NCBI GenBank assembly: GCA_035378985.1
Contig: DAOSUR010000012.1
Span: 1-64,000 of the forward strand
Reading direction: 5' to 3'
Source of the DNA: Anaerohalosphaeraceae bacterium
GTDB lineage: Bacteria > Planctomycetota > Phycisphaerae > Sedimentisphaerales > Anaerohalosphaeraceae
DNA length: 64,000 bases
Positions 24,379-32,291 of the stretch are shown in pieces. Both the position numbers and the translations under genes were made by a program. The notes under the pieces are model-generated. The model had not been told where the DNA came from, ran no database searches, and saw only the letters and a program-made list of their open reading frames with translations. Position 1 is the first letter of the stretch, and each line of letters opens with the position of its first letter.

Positions 24379-26568
24379 GTGAACGGCAGAACCAATATGA
24401 GGAAATGGCCTTTACTCATCTGGACGCTCACAATTGTTTTTGTCGGCTTGTGCGCCCTGCGGGTTTACAAGGCGGGCTTTTGCTCCGCAGGCAGATGCAA
24501 CCTTCCAAATCCCATCATTCCTCTGGCCGCCGCCGTGCAGCCGGAATCCGCTGTGCAGCCCGCCGCATCGCCCGAGCAGACCGCCGACACACAACAGACA
24601 CCCGCCGAGCCCGAAGAACCTGTCGTGTCCTTTGACAATCTGTCCGCCGTCAGCGGCCCTGAACAAACCGTCACGCTCGGAGCCCTCTATGACGTCTGCC
24701 GGCGCACCAATGACCCGTCCCAATACAAATTTCAAGTCGAACTGACGACTCGCGGGGCCGCCGTCAAAACCGTTACGCTCTCGGAATTCGACGACCGACA
24801 CAAAGACAATCCGCAGCCCTTTGTGCTCCTGAAACCGATTCTGACAGGCGAGCGGCCCATCTATACCCTGGCCAGCACCTCTCTGTCGCTGACCGGCAAT
24901 AAGGGATCCTCCAGCGCACTCGTTTTCCCCCTCGATCGGCTGAACTGGACTGTGGTTGAACAATCCGCCGACAAAGCCGTCTTTGAAGCCCTTCTGGGGC
25001 AGGTCGAAACCCGTGACGGACAGCGCATCCTGACCGTGCCCCAGATTCGCCTGCGCAAAACCTATCGTATCGAGCCGGGCCGTTATGACCTGACCTGTGA
25101 ACTGACCGTTGAAAACCTCACGGAAGGCACCGTCCGCCAGCAGCTCCAAATCCAGGGCACCGCCGCCGTTCTGGCGGAAGACATCCGAACCGATGAACGC
25201 AACATCATCGCCGCCTACCGCACCCAAAACAACTCTGTCGAAACCCGACTGCTCGAATACCCGAGAATCCGCTCCTATGTGAAGGAATTGTCCTGCCCCG
25301 AAAAACCCGGCGCTTTTACTCTGATGTTCGGTCCGCTGGTCAGCGGATTTAAGAAAATCTTCGGCTCTTCTGACCCCCAGAACCTCCTTCAGATGAAGGC
25401 GGACAAATCGGCCTCGTTCCTGTGGGCGGCCTCCACCAACAAATATTTCGCCGCCGTCATCCGTCCCGAGTCCGCTGCTCCAATCGCCTTCACCGGTGCG
25501 CAGTATCACGACCCGCAGCTCTGCCAGCCGCAGGGCTCTCCGGATGCCGGTGCTACGTACCGCCTTCAGACAGATACCCTCTCGCTGGCCCCCGCCGGAC
25601 GCCCCAACAGCACCCAGACCCTCACCTTTGAATGCTTCCTAGGCCCGAAAGACAAACGGCTCTTCGATAAAAACCCGACCTACCGGGCCTATGCTTATTA
25701 CCAGACCTTTGCGATGCGAAGCTGCTGCTGCTGTCCGGCCTTCCTGACCCAGCCGCTGGCTTTCGCCATCATGTGGCTGATGACCGCGCTGTATCAGCTG
25801 ATGGGCCCCTGGGGCAACTACGGCATCGTCATTATGGTTCTGGTCTTCCTGATGCGGCTGGTTCTTCACCCCATTACCAAGAAAAGCCAGGTCACGATGA
25901 TGAAGGTCCAGAAACTCGGGCCCCAGCTTCAGGAGGTCCAGCAGAAATACAAAGGCAATCCGCAGGAAATGCAGCGAAAGATAGCCGAAGTCTATCACCA
26001 GGCGGGCATGACCCAGTTCAGCCCCATGGTCGGAATGATGCCGATGTTCCTGCAGATGCCCATCTGGATTGCGCTCTGGACCGCTGTCTATACGAGCATC
26101 GATCTGCGGGGCGCCGGCTTCCTGCCGTTCTGGATTACCGACCTGTCCGCCCCGGATGCCCTGATTCACTTCGGCCGGTTTGCCTTTACCATCCCTCTGA
26201 TCGGCCTGCATATTGAATCGCTCAATCTGCTGCCGATTCTGATGGGCGTCGTAATGTATCTCCAGCAGAAGCTCACCCCCCAGACTCAGCCCGCGGAGAC
26301 TGCCCGGCCCGAAGTCGTCCAGCAGCAGAAAATTATGATGATTCTCTTTCCCCTGCTGTTTCCGCTGATGCTTTACAACGGCCCGTCGGGCGTGAATCTC
26401 TACATTATGGCCAGCATCGGCGCCGGCGTCATCGAACAGTACGTCATCCGCAGACACCTCCAGCAGCAGGAGGCCGAGAAGGAAAAACGCCTCGTGCCCG
26501 CCACCGCCAAAACCGGCGGCAAACCCAAAAAGAAAAAACCCAAACCCCTGTTCCGCGAATACAAATAA
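24379..26568 (+). CDS. yidC: Membrane protein insertase YidC
   Basis: Inserts proteins into the inner membrane, alone or with Sec. It has an N-terminal anchor (residues about 8-27), a Pro/Glu-rich linker and a large periplasmic domain to about residue 440. The conserved five-helix core follows: LTQPLAFAIMWLMTALYQL, LMRLVLHPITKKSQVTMMKV (groove Arg), MFLQMPIWIALWTAVYTS and LFPLMLYNGPSGVNLYIMAS. The C-terminus is basic (KPKKKKPKP), as in ribosome-binding YidC. Four cysteines in a row (449-452) before the second helix are unusual. The start is GTG 24379 with AAAGGA upstream; an ATG lies 18 bases later. It is followed by mnmE, a common gene order. Confidence 0.94.
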   Translation: MNGRTNMRKWPLLIWTLTIVFVGLCALRVYKAGFCSAGRCNLPNPIIPLAAAVQPESAVQPAASPEQTADTQQTPAEPEEPVVSFDNLSAVSGPEQTVTLGALYDVCRRTNDPSQYKFQVELTTRGAAVKTVTLSEFDDRHKDNPQPFVLLKPILTGERPIYTLASTSLSLTGNKGSSSALVFPLDRLNWTVVEQSADKAVFEALLGQVETRDGQRILTVPQIRLRKTYRIEPGRYDLTCELTVENLTEGTVRQQLQIQGTAAVLAEDIRTDERNIIAAYRTQNNSVETRLLEYPRIRSYVKELSCPEKPGAFTLMFGPLVSGFKKIFGSSDPQNLLQMKADKSASFLWAASTNKYFAAVIRPESAAPIAFTGAQYHDPQLCQPQGSPDAGATYRLQTDTLSLAPAGRPNSTQTLTFECFLGPKDKRLFDKNPTYRAYAYYQTFAMRSCCCCPAFLTQPLAFAIMWLMTALYQLMGPWGNYGIVIMVLVFLMRLVLHPITKKSQVTMMKVQKLGPQLQEVQQKYKGNPQEMQRKIAEVYHQAGMTQFSPMVGMMPMFLQMPIWIALWTAVYTSIDLRGAGFLPFWITDLSAPDALIHFGRFAFTIPLIGLHIESLNLLPILMGVVMYLQQKLTPQTQPAETARPEVVQQQKIMMILFPLLFPLMLYNGPSGVNLYIMASIGAGVIEQYVIRRHLQQQEAEKEKRLVPATAKTGGKPKKKKPKPLFREYK

Positions 26569-26669
26569 ATCGGAATGAGAAGCAGACGCGCCGTCAAAGA
26601 CGGTTTCATTCATTTTGATTTTTGCCTTTTCAAACGGGCCCGGTGCCCGGTTGAGAACGCGGAATCGCT

Positions 26670-28052
26670 ATGGTAACCGACGATACCATTGCCGCCCTCA
26701 GCAGCCCGCCGCCGGCGGTCGGCAGGGTCTGCGGTTCGATCCTGCGTCTGAGCGGTCCCCAAACCTTTTCTGTTCTTGAGGAGCTGCTCGGCTCCTCCAT
26801 CCCCCGCCGTCGAGGCCTTTTCCATGCCGAACTATCGGTCGAGGGCATTTCGGTTCCGGCCGTCATTTATACCTTTGCCGCCCCTCATTCCTACACCGGC
26901 CAGGATATGGCGGAACTGCACCTGTTCGCCGCCGCTTCGGCTGTGGAGCGGATTTTCTCCCAAATCCTCGAACACACCCGTCAGGCCCGACCGGGCGAGT
27001 TCACCCTCCGCGCCTACCTGAACGGCAAACTCGACCTCACCCAGGCCGAGGCCGTCGCCCAAATCGTCAGCGGCTCCAACACCGCCCAGGTGCTGGCCGC
27101 CGAAAAACTCCTCGCCGGCCGCCTGGCCCAAACCATCGGCCGAATCCGAGCCGCCCTGCTCGACTGGCTGAGCCGTCTTGAGGCCGGACTGGACTTTGCC
27201 GAAGAAGACATCGAAATCCTGCCGGCCGCTCAGGCCGTCCAAATCCTTCAGTCGCTCCGTTCGCAAATCGAGCAGCTCCTGACCGGCGCCCTCCGGTATG
27301 AACGGATGATTGACCTGCCCTCCGTCGGCATCGCCGGGGCCGTCAACGCCGGCAAAAGCATGCTCACCAACGCCCTGCTCGGCCGCCCCCGCAGCATCGT
27401 CTCCGACGCCCGCGCCGTCACCCGCGATGTCCTTGCGGAAATCCTGCCGCTGGGCGACATCGACTGCGTCCTGTTTGACTGTGCGGGCCTGAGCACGCAG
27501 CCCCCGCTGGATGCCCTCGACGCCCTCGCCCAGCAGGCCGCCCGCTCCGCCCTGCAGAAGGCCGACCTGATTCTGTTCTGCATCGACATCGCCAAACCCG
27601 ACTGCACGGAAGACCGCGGCATCTTCACGCTCCTGGGTTCCAGGCCGCTGCTGGCCTTGGCGACGCAATCCGACCGGCTTGCTCCCGCAGAGATTCCCGC
27701 CCGACTGGCGCAGCTGAACGCGGAGTTCGGCCGGGAGTTTCTGCCTGTCAGCGCCCTGCGGGGCGACGGTCTGGAGGTCCTTAAAGAGCAGATTCGCAAA
27801 ACTCTCCTGCAGCAGCGAACCGCCGCACCGGAAACCGACGCCGCCCTGATGCTCAATCAGCGGCATCGGCGGATTCTGTCGGAAGCATCAGCCGCCCTTG
27901 CCGAAGCCGCCAAACAGGTCGAACAGAGCCGAGACGAAATCGCCGCTATGCTCGTCCGCTCCGCCTGGGAGCAGCTGGGCGGCTTCGAACGCGAAAACCT
28001 CTCCGAAGCCGTGCTCGAACAAATCTTCTCCCGCTTCTGCATCGGGAAATAA
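26670..28052 (+). CDS. mnmE: tRNA modification GTPase MnmE with a degenerate G domain
   Basis: With MnmG, installs aminomethyl-type groups at the wobble uridine. The N-terminal tetrahydrofolate domain (TIAALSSPPPAVGRVCGSIL), YTGQDMAELHLFA and ARPGEFTLRAYLNGKLDLTQ are classical. The C-terminus ends FCIGK with the catalytic Cys. The inserted G domain has G1 GAVNAGKSML and G3 DCAGLS. The switch segment is ARAVTRD where GTTRD is usual, and G4 reads ATQSD where NKxD is expected. Guanine specificity may therefore be altered. 460 residues, normal length. About 100 bases after yidC. Confidence 0.92.
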   Translation: MVTDDTIAALSSPPPAVGRVCGSILRLSGPQTFSVLEELLGSSIPRRRGLFHAELSVEGISVPAVIYTFAAPHSYTGQDMAELHLFAAASAVERIFSQILEHTRQARPGEFTLRAYLNGKLDLTQAEAVAQIVSGSNTAQVLAAEKLLAGRLAQTIGRIRAALLDWLSRLEAGLDFAEEDIEILPAAQAVQILQSLRSQIEQLLTGALRYERMIDLPSVGIAGAVNAGKSMLTNALLGRPRSIVSDARAVTRDVLAEILPLGDIDCVLFDCAGLSTQPPLDALDALAQQAARSALQKADLILFCIDIAKPDCTEDRGIFTLLGSRPLLALATQSDRLAPAEIPARLAQLNAEFGREFLPVSALRGDGLEVLKEQIRKTLLQQRTAAPETDAALMLNQRHRRILSEASAALAEAAKQVEQSRDEIAAMLVRSAWEQLGGFERENLSEAVLEQIFSRFCIGK

Positions 28053-28124
28053 CCCCCTGCGGACTTTGCGGCTCGATGCAGGAAACCCGTTGCACAGGCC
28101 GCATCGGCCGCTACAATACCCCTT

Positions 28125-29255
28125 ATGGCCAAACTGACGATACTGACCGGACCGCTGCGCAGGCAGTCCTTCGAGCTGGACCCGAAGGACTGGCCCAAAA
28201 TCATCGGCCGCACCCGAGACAAAGCCCATTTTTTTCTGCCCGACCCGGCCGTATCCCGTCAGCACGCCGAGCTGTCCTTCCGCGACGGCCAGTGGCTCAT
28301 CTGCGACCTGAACTCCTCCAACGGCACCTTCCTGAACGAGCAGCGCATCACGCACCCCGTCCAGCTGCACAATCAGGACCAAATCCGCTGCGGCGGCACC
28401 GTCCTGCTCTTTGAAACGGGCGAGCCGCTCCCCGCCGCCGAGGCTGCCCGGCTGGCCGACGACCAGCGCATCGAACTGGTCTTTGACCCGGGCGAAACCA
28501 TGGTCGCCGTTGCCTTCAGCTCCCTCCAGAGCAAGCAGGCCGCCGCCCGCCGACAGCGTATGCTCGAAGCCGCTCAGGCCGCGATGAACCTCTCCCACGG
28601 CATCAAAAACATCCTGCAGGCTCTCCGAACCGGCATCGACGTAATGGACCAGAGCTTCCGGCAGGACAACCTCGAGCAGGCCCGAAAAAGCTGGGCCATC
28701 CTCCGACGCAATCTGGGCACCATCGAAAAATTCGTCCTCGATATGCTCAAATTCACGCAGGATGAAAAGCCGCGCCTTCAGCCCTGCCAGATTAATCGAC
28801 TGGCTGAAACCGTCATCGAGCTGCTCCGCCCGCAGGCCCAGCAGCGCAGCGTCGCCCTCATCGCCCAGCTGGATGACCAAATCGGCCTGGTGCCCCTCGA
28901 CCCGGACCGGATGCAGGATGTGCTGATGAATTTGCTCCTGAATGCCCTCGAGGCCGTCCCGCCGCAGACCGGACAGGTCACGCTCACCACCGAACTGGAC
29001 GCCGCCGGACACCTGCTCATCCGTGTGCAGGACAACGGCCCCGGCATCGAGAATCCCGAGCTGCTCTTTCGCCCCTTCCACTCCACCAAAGGACACATGG
29101 GGACCGGTTTGGGTCTGGCCATCGCCAAAAAGGTCGTTTCCGCCCACAACGGCACCATCGACGTCCAAACCCTCCGCGGCGAAGGCACCGTCTTTACCGT
29201 GCGAATCCCCCTGCCCGCCGCTTCCGAAAAACCCCAAAACAAACCGCAGGAGTAA
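28125..29255 (+). CDS. Soluble FHA-domain sensor histidine kinase
   Basis: 376 residues without membrane segments. Residues about 5-100 form an FHA phosphothreonine-binding domain (IGRTRDK, VSRQHAELSF, LNSSNGTFLNEQRI). A linker leads to the dimerisation helix with MNLSHGIKNILQALRTG (phospho-acceptor His near 157), the N box VLMNLLLNALEAVPP, the G1 box VQDNGPGIENP, the F box LLFRPFHSTKGH and the G2 box GTGLGLAIAKKVVSAHNG. It therefore senses a phosphorylated protein rather than an external ligand. No response regulator is adjacent; the next genes encode an ECF sigma factor and its anti-sigma. It may share a transcript with mnmE (72-base gap). Confidence 0.88.
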   Translation: MAKLTILTGPLRRQSFELDPKDWPKIIGRTRDKAHFFLPDPAVSRQHAELSFRDGQWLICDLNSSNGTFLNEQRITHPVQLHNQDQIRCGGTVLLFETGEPLPAAEAARLADDQRIELVFDPGETMVAVAFSSLQSKQAAARRQRMLEAAQAAMNLSHGIKNILQALRTGIDVMDQSFRQDNLEQARKSWAILRRNLGTIEKFVLDMLKFTQDEKPRLQPCQINRLAETVIELLRPQAQQRSVALIAQLDDQIGLVPLDPDRMQDVLMNLLLNALEAVPPQTGQVTLTTELDAAGHLLIRVQDNGPGIENPELLFRPFHSTKGHMGTGLGLAIAKKVVSAHNGTIDVQTLRGEGTVFTVRIPLPAASEKPQNKPQE

Positions 29256-29308
29256 AATCTCCCTCAGTGCTTCGCTGCTTTTCGTTTTTCCGGCCCGTTT
29301 TTTTTCGT

Positions 29309-29337
29309 TTTTCTGTAAACACGCGGCGGGCTATAAT
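29309..29337 (+). promoter_or_regulatory. Possible promoter of the sigma/anti-sigma pair
   Basis: A clear -10 TATAAT at 29332-29337 with a weak TTTTCT 17 bases upstream. The weak -35 leaves room for an activator or an alternative sigma factor. Confidence 0.4.
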
Positions 29338-29404
29338 GCTCTATCTTCTCAGAAACAGTCGTTTTTTTCAGTCAAAACAGAAAAAACACGGACGGCAGGT
29401 CAAC

Positions 29405-29917
29405 ATGGGCGACGAACAGTTTCACCAATTGGTGGCCGAATACGGCGGCAGAGTCCTGGCCATTGCCCGGCGGGTCTGCGGCAGTGCCGAGGCCGCCCTC
29501 GATATCCATCAGGAGGTCTTTCTGGCCCTCTGGAAACGCCGCCGCAGCTTTTCCGCTCCGGTCAACTGGAACGCCTATCTCTACAGGACCACCGTCCGAA
29601 AGGCCCTCGAGTATGTCCAAAAACAGCGAAAGGAAAAAAATCTGGACCCCGAATACGAAAAGACCCTGTCCGCCGACGACAACCCGGACAACAATGCCCG
29701 GGCCGCCGAACTGCTGGGCCGCCTGCGGCAAGCCCTTCGCAAACTCCCGCGGCACCAGGCCCAGGTCTTCATCCTGGCCCGGCTCGAAGGAATGGATTAT
29801 CCGCAAATCGCCAAAATTGTCGGCTGTTCCGAATCCACAGCGCGAGTGCATCTGCATCGGGCCCTCCGTCATCTGGCCCATCTGATGCGCGATGTTTTAG
29901 AGCGAGAACCCGTATGA
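29405..29917 (+). CDS. ECF-type RNA polymerase sigma factor
   Basis: 170 residues with regions 2 and 4 only. Region 2 is QLVAEYGGRVLAIARRVCGS then DIHQEVFLALWKRRRSF (the DxxQEVF core); region 4 is LPRHQAQVFILARLEGMDYP and QIAKIVGCSESTARVHLHRA. The start at 29405 has AGG a few bases upstream and gives the normal ECF length; earlier in-frame ATGs would add a low-complexity Phe/Arg leader. The stop overlaps the downstream anti-sigma ATG by four bases, the usual arrangement for a sigma and its inhibitor. Confidence 0.92.
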   Translation: MGDEQFHQLVAEYGGRVLAIARRVCGSAEAALDIHQEVFLALWKRRRSFSAPVNWNAYLYRTTVRKALEYVQKQRKEKNLDPEYEKTLSADDNPDNNARAAELLGRLRQALRKLPRHQAQVFILARLEGMDYPQIAKIVGCSESTARVHLHRALRHLAHLMRDVLEREPV

Positions 29918-30570
29918 ATCATAAGCACATTCAGAACAATCTGGCTGCGTACGTCCTGGGCGAACTGGACAGCGCCGCCGCCGAACAAATCCGCACCCAC
30001 CTGTCCGACTGCGCCGACTGCCGCCGAACCGCCGAAGAAATGCAAAACGTCCTTCGCACCGCCGAACGGATGAAAGCCGAGCCCCTCGATGCATCGCTGC
30101 CCGCTCTGGCCCGACGCCGTCTGGACGAAACTATCCGCCGTCTTCCCTCCGCCTCCCTGTCCGACCGGCTGTCTCATCCTCTTCTCCGTTATGCCGCGGC
30201 GGCTGTGATTTTAGCCGGCGCCCTGCTGGCCCTGCATATCCTCGGTCCCCAAACGCTTCCCGACCGCCGCTCTCTGACCGCCGACACGCAGCAGACCGAC
30301 AACGAGGAAGCCGCCGGCACCCTCCGGAAAGAACTCGAACAAGCCGCTCAGGCCTTCCGGAAACGGGACATCCGAACGCTGGCCCGGCTCCTGCAAAGCG
30401 AATACGAGTCGACCCGCCTGGCCGCCGCCGATTATCTGGCCCAAATCGGCGACGCCTCGGTCCTGCCCGCTCTCGATACCCTCGCCCGCCGATGGACCGG
30501 CTCCGGCGAAAATCCTTATCAAAAAGCCGCCCAGACAATCCGAAACCGTCCGGCCGAGCCGGCCGACTGA
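29914..30570 (+). CDS. Membrane anti-sigma factor with zinc finger and HEAT-like tail
   Basis: Partner of the ECF sigma factor. Residues about 1-40 form the anti-sigma zinc finger (LAAYVLGELDSAAAEQ, then HLSDCADC, i.e. H-x3-C-x2-C). After about residue 85 one membrane span follows (YAAAAVILAGALLALHIL). The outer part of about 100 residues contains a HEAT/Armadillo-like helical pair (STRLAAADYLAQIGDASVLP). Signal perception is probably through this outer part, leading to release of the sigma factor. 218 residues. The start overlaps the sigma stop (ATGA). The stop lies in the loop of a weak hairpin (AGCCGG/CCGGCT, 30557-30577) that may terminate the operon. Confidence 0.88.
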   Translation: MNHKHIQNNLAAYVLGELDSAAAEQIRTHLSDCADCRRTAEEMQNVLRTAERMKAEPLDASLPALARRRLDETIRRLPSASLSDRLSHPLLRYAAAAVILAGALLALHILGPQTLPDRRSLTADTQQTDNEEAAGTLRKELEQAAQAFRKRDIRTLARLLQSEYESTRLAAADYLAQIGDASVLPALDTLARRWTGSGENPYQKAAQTIRNRPAEPAD

Positions 30571-30583
30571 ACCGGCTTTCTCG

Positions 30584-30612
30584 TTGACAAACCGCCCCTG
30601 CCCCGATAGGGT
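30584..30612 (+). promoter_or_regulatory. Promoter of hldD
   Basis: Perfect TTGACA, 17-base spacer, TAGGGT (weak -10). Confidence 0.55.
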
Positions 30613-30654
30613 ACAAGAAACAAAACTTGATTCTTTTTATCAGGAACAGACACC

Positions 30655-31629
30655 ATGATTATCGTAACCGGCGGGGCGGGCTTTATCGGCTCGGCCATTG
30701 TAGCCGCCCTCAATCAGCGCGGCATTGAAGACATCCTCATTGTCGATGAGCTCGGCAATGATGAAAAGTGGAAAAACCTCCGCAATCTCCGCTTTGCCGA
30801 CTATCTCGAACTGGATGACTTCAGCGATACCGTCACCAACTCTGACGAGCCCTGGCAGGTCGAGGCCGTCTTTCATATGGGCGCCTGCTCCGACACCACC
30901 GAAACCGATGCCACCTACCTGGTCAAAAACAACTACGAATTCTCCAAGCTCCTGTGCAACTGGGCCCTGTCCATCAATACCCGCTTTATCTACGCCTCCA
31001 GCGCCGCCACCTACGGCGACGGCTCGCAGGGCTTTTCCGATGACGAAGACAAAATCGAGCTCCTCCGCCCGCTGAACATGTACGGCTACAGCAAGCAGAT
31101 GTTTGACCTCTGGCTGAAGCGTCAGGGCCTGCTCGATCAGGTCGTCGGCCTCAAATACTTCAACGTCTTCGGCCCCAACGAATACCACAAAGGCGACATG
31201 CGCAGCTTCGTCCACAAGGCCTTCGAGCAGATTCGCGACACCGGCAGGGTCAAACTCTTCAAATCTCACCGGCCCGATTACGGCGACGGCCAGCAGCAGC
31301 GCGACTTCATCTATATCAAGGACGCCGTCGAAATGACCCTCTTTTTCGCCGAACACCCCGAAGCCAACGGCCTCTACAACATCGGCACCGGCCGAGCCCG
31401 CACCTGGAACGACCTGGCCCGCGCCGTCTTCGACGCCATGGGCAAAGAAGTCCGCATCGACTACATCCCGATGCCCGAATCCCTCCAGCCCAAGTATCAG
31501 TACTTCACGCAGGCCGATATTTCCAAACTCCGTGCCGCCGGCTGCAAAACCCCCATTACGCCGCTCGAAGAAGCCGTCCGCGAATACGTTCAGGATTATC
31601 TGCTCAAAGACCGCTACCTCGGCGCCTGA
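30655..31629 (+). CDS. hldD: ADP-L-glycero-D-manno-heptose 6-epimerase
   Basis: Last step in making ADP-heptose for LPS inner core. It is an extended short-chain dehydrogenase: MIIVTGGAGFIGSAIVAAL (NAD(P) loop), DELGNDEKWKNLR (typical of HldD), MGACSDTTETDATYLVKNNY, ASSAATYGDGSQGF, and YGYSKQMFDLW with the YxxxK pair. KYFNVFGPNEYHKGDMRS, then DYGDGQQQRDFIYIKD, match HldD closely. 324 residues, normal. The other heptose genes are not in view. It is followed 11 bases later by a membrane protein gene. Confidence 0.94.
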   Translation: MIIVTGGAGFIGSAIVAALNQRGIEDILIVDELGNDEKWKNLRNLRFADYLELDDFSDTVTNSDEPWQVEAVFHMGACSDTTETDATYLVKNNYEFSKLLCNWALSINTRFIYASSAATYGDGSQGFSDDEDKIELLRPLNMYGYSKQMFDLWLKRQGLLDQVVGLKYFNVFGPNEYHKGDMRSFVHKAFEQIRDTGRVKLFKSHRPDYGDGQQQRDFIYIKDAVEMTLFFAEHPEANGLYNIGTGRARTWNDLARAVFDAMGKEVRIDYIPMPESLQPKYQYFTQADISKLRAAGCKTPITPLEEAVREYVQDYLLKDRYLGA

Positions 31630-31640
31630 CCGAACCGCCT

Positions 31641-32195
31641 ATGCCGTACACGCCCTATCATTTCGGCCTCCACGGTTTTGTCGGCCTGCTGTTTCGCCGC
31701 CGGATGGATGTGCCGATGATTCTCCTGGCGAATGTCCTGCTCGACATCGAGGTTTTGGCCGCCGGCTGGTTCGCCTACGAGGGGCACGTCCACCAGTTCC
31801 TCCGCCTTCATACCCTGCTGGTCGGCGGAGCCGCCGGCGCTGCAATGGGGGCGGCGGCGTACTATCTGAAACCCCTGCGGAAGGTGTGCGAATTGGCTAT
31901 GGCCCTTGCCGGCCTGCCTTCTCGCGCGACGCTGCTGTCGATGACGGCCGGCGGCCTGCTCGGCGCCTGGCTCCACGTGCTCATCGACGCCCTGTATCAT
32001 CTGGATATTCAGCCCCTTTGGCCCTATTCCCGCAATCCATTCATCCGAAACTTCATCGGCCCCTTCGGCCTCTATTACCCCACGATTCAGCGTTATGTCC
32101 GAACCCTCTGCATCGCTTTCTGGGCCCTTTTTCTCGCCCTTTACCTCTGGCTGATCCTGAAAAAAATCTACAAGGCCTGGCGCTCCCCCGCCTGA
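31641..32195 (+). CDS. YdjM/DUF457-like integral membrane protein
   Basis: 184 residues with about four hydrophobic segments. The pattern resembles the YdjM (DUF457) metal-dependent hydrolase-like family: MPYTPYHFGLHGFVGLLF at the N-terminus, then MILLANVLLDIEVL in place of the usual DxDH helix, FLRLHTLLVGG, and HVLIDALYHLDIQPLWPYS matching the HxxxDxxTxxGxxLLxPFS end. Active-site His/Asp residues are kept in part. The family has no proven reaction. It probably shares a transcript with hldD. Confidence 0.6.
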   Translation: MPYTPYHFGLHGFVGLLFRRRMDVPMILLANVLLDIEVLAAGWFAYEGHVHQFLRLHTLLVGGAAGAAMGAAAYYLKPLRKVCELAMALAGLPSRATLLSMTAGGLLGAWLHVLIDALYHLDIQPLWPYSRNPFIRNFIGPFGLYYPTIQRYVRTLCIAFWALFLALYLWLILKKIYKAWRSPA

Positions 32196-32206
32196 CACAA
32201 TACAAT

Positions 32207-32235
32207 TTGAAACCCTTGACCCTCCACGGTACAAT
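32207..32235 (+). promoter_or_regulatory. Promoter of the SGNH/GH141-like gene
   Basis: TTGAAA, 17-base spacer, TACAAT, about 57 bases upstream of the start codon. Confidence 0.65.
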
Positions 32236-32291
32236 CCGGTTTTAAGAAAAGTCGGCGGCAAAACACCAACCCAGCAATAAGGAACCGCACA

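Noticed and set aside
27888..29237. 449-codon minus-strand frame opposite the FHA-histidine kinase
   Set aside because: The plus strand carries all kinase and FHA motifs; the minus translation has none.
28942..29913. Upstream extension of the anti-sigma reading frame
   Set aside because: Runs through the kinase and sigma genes in the wrong frame; Pro/Ser/Arg-rich. The real anti-sigma starts at 29914 by ATGA overlap.
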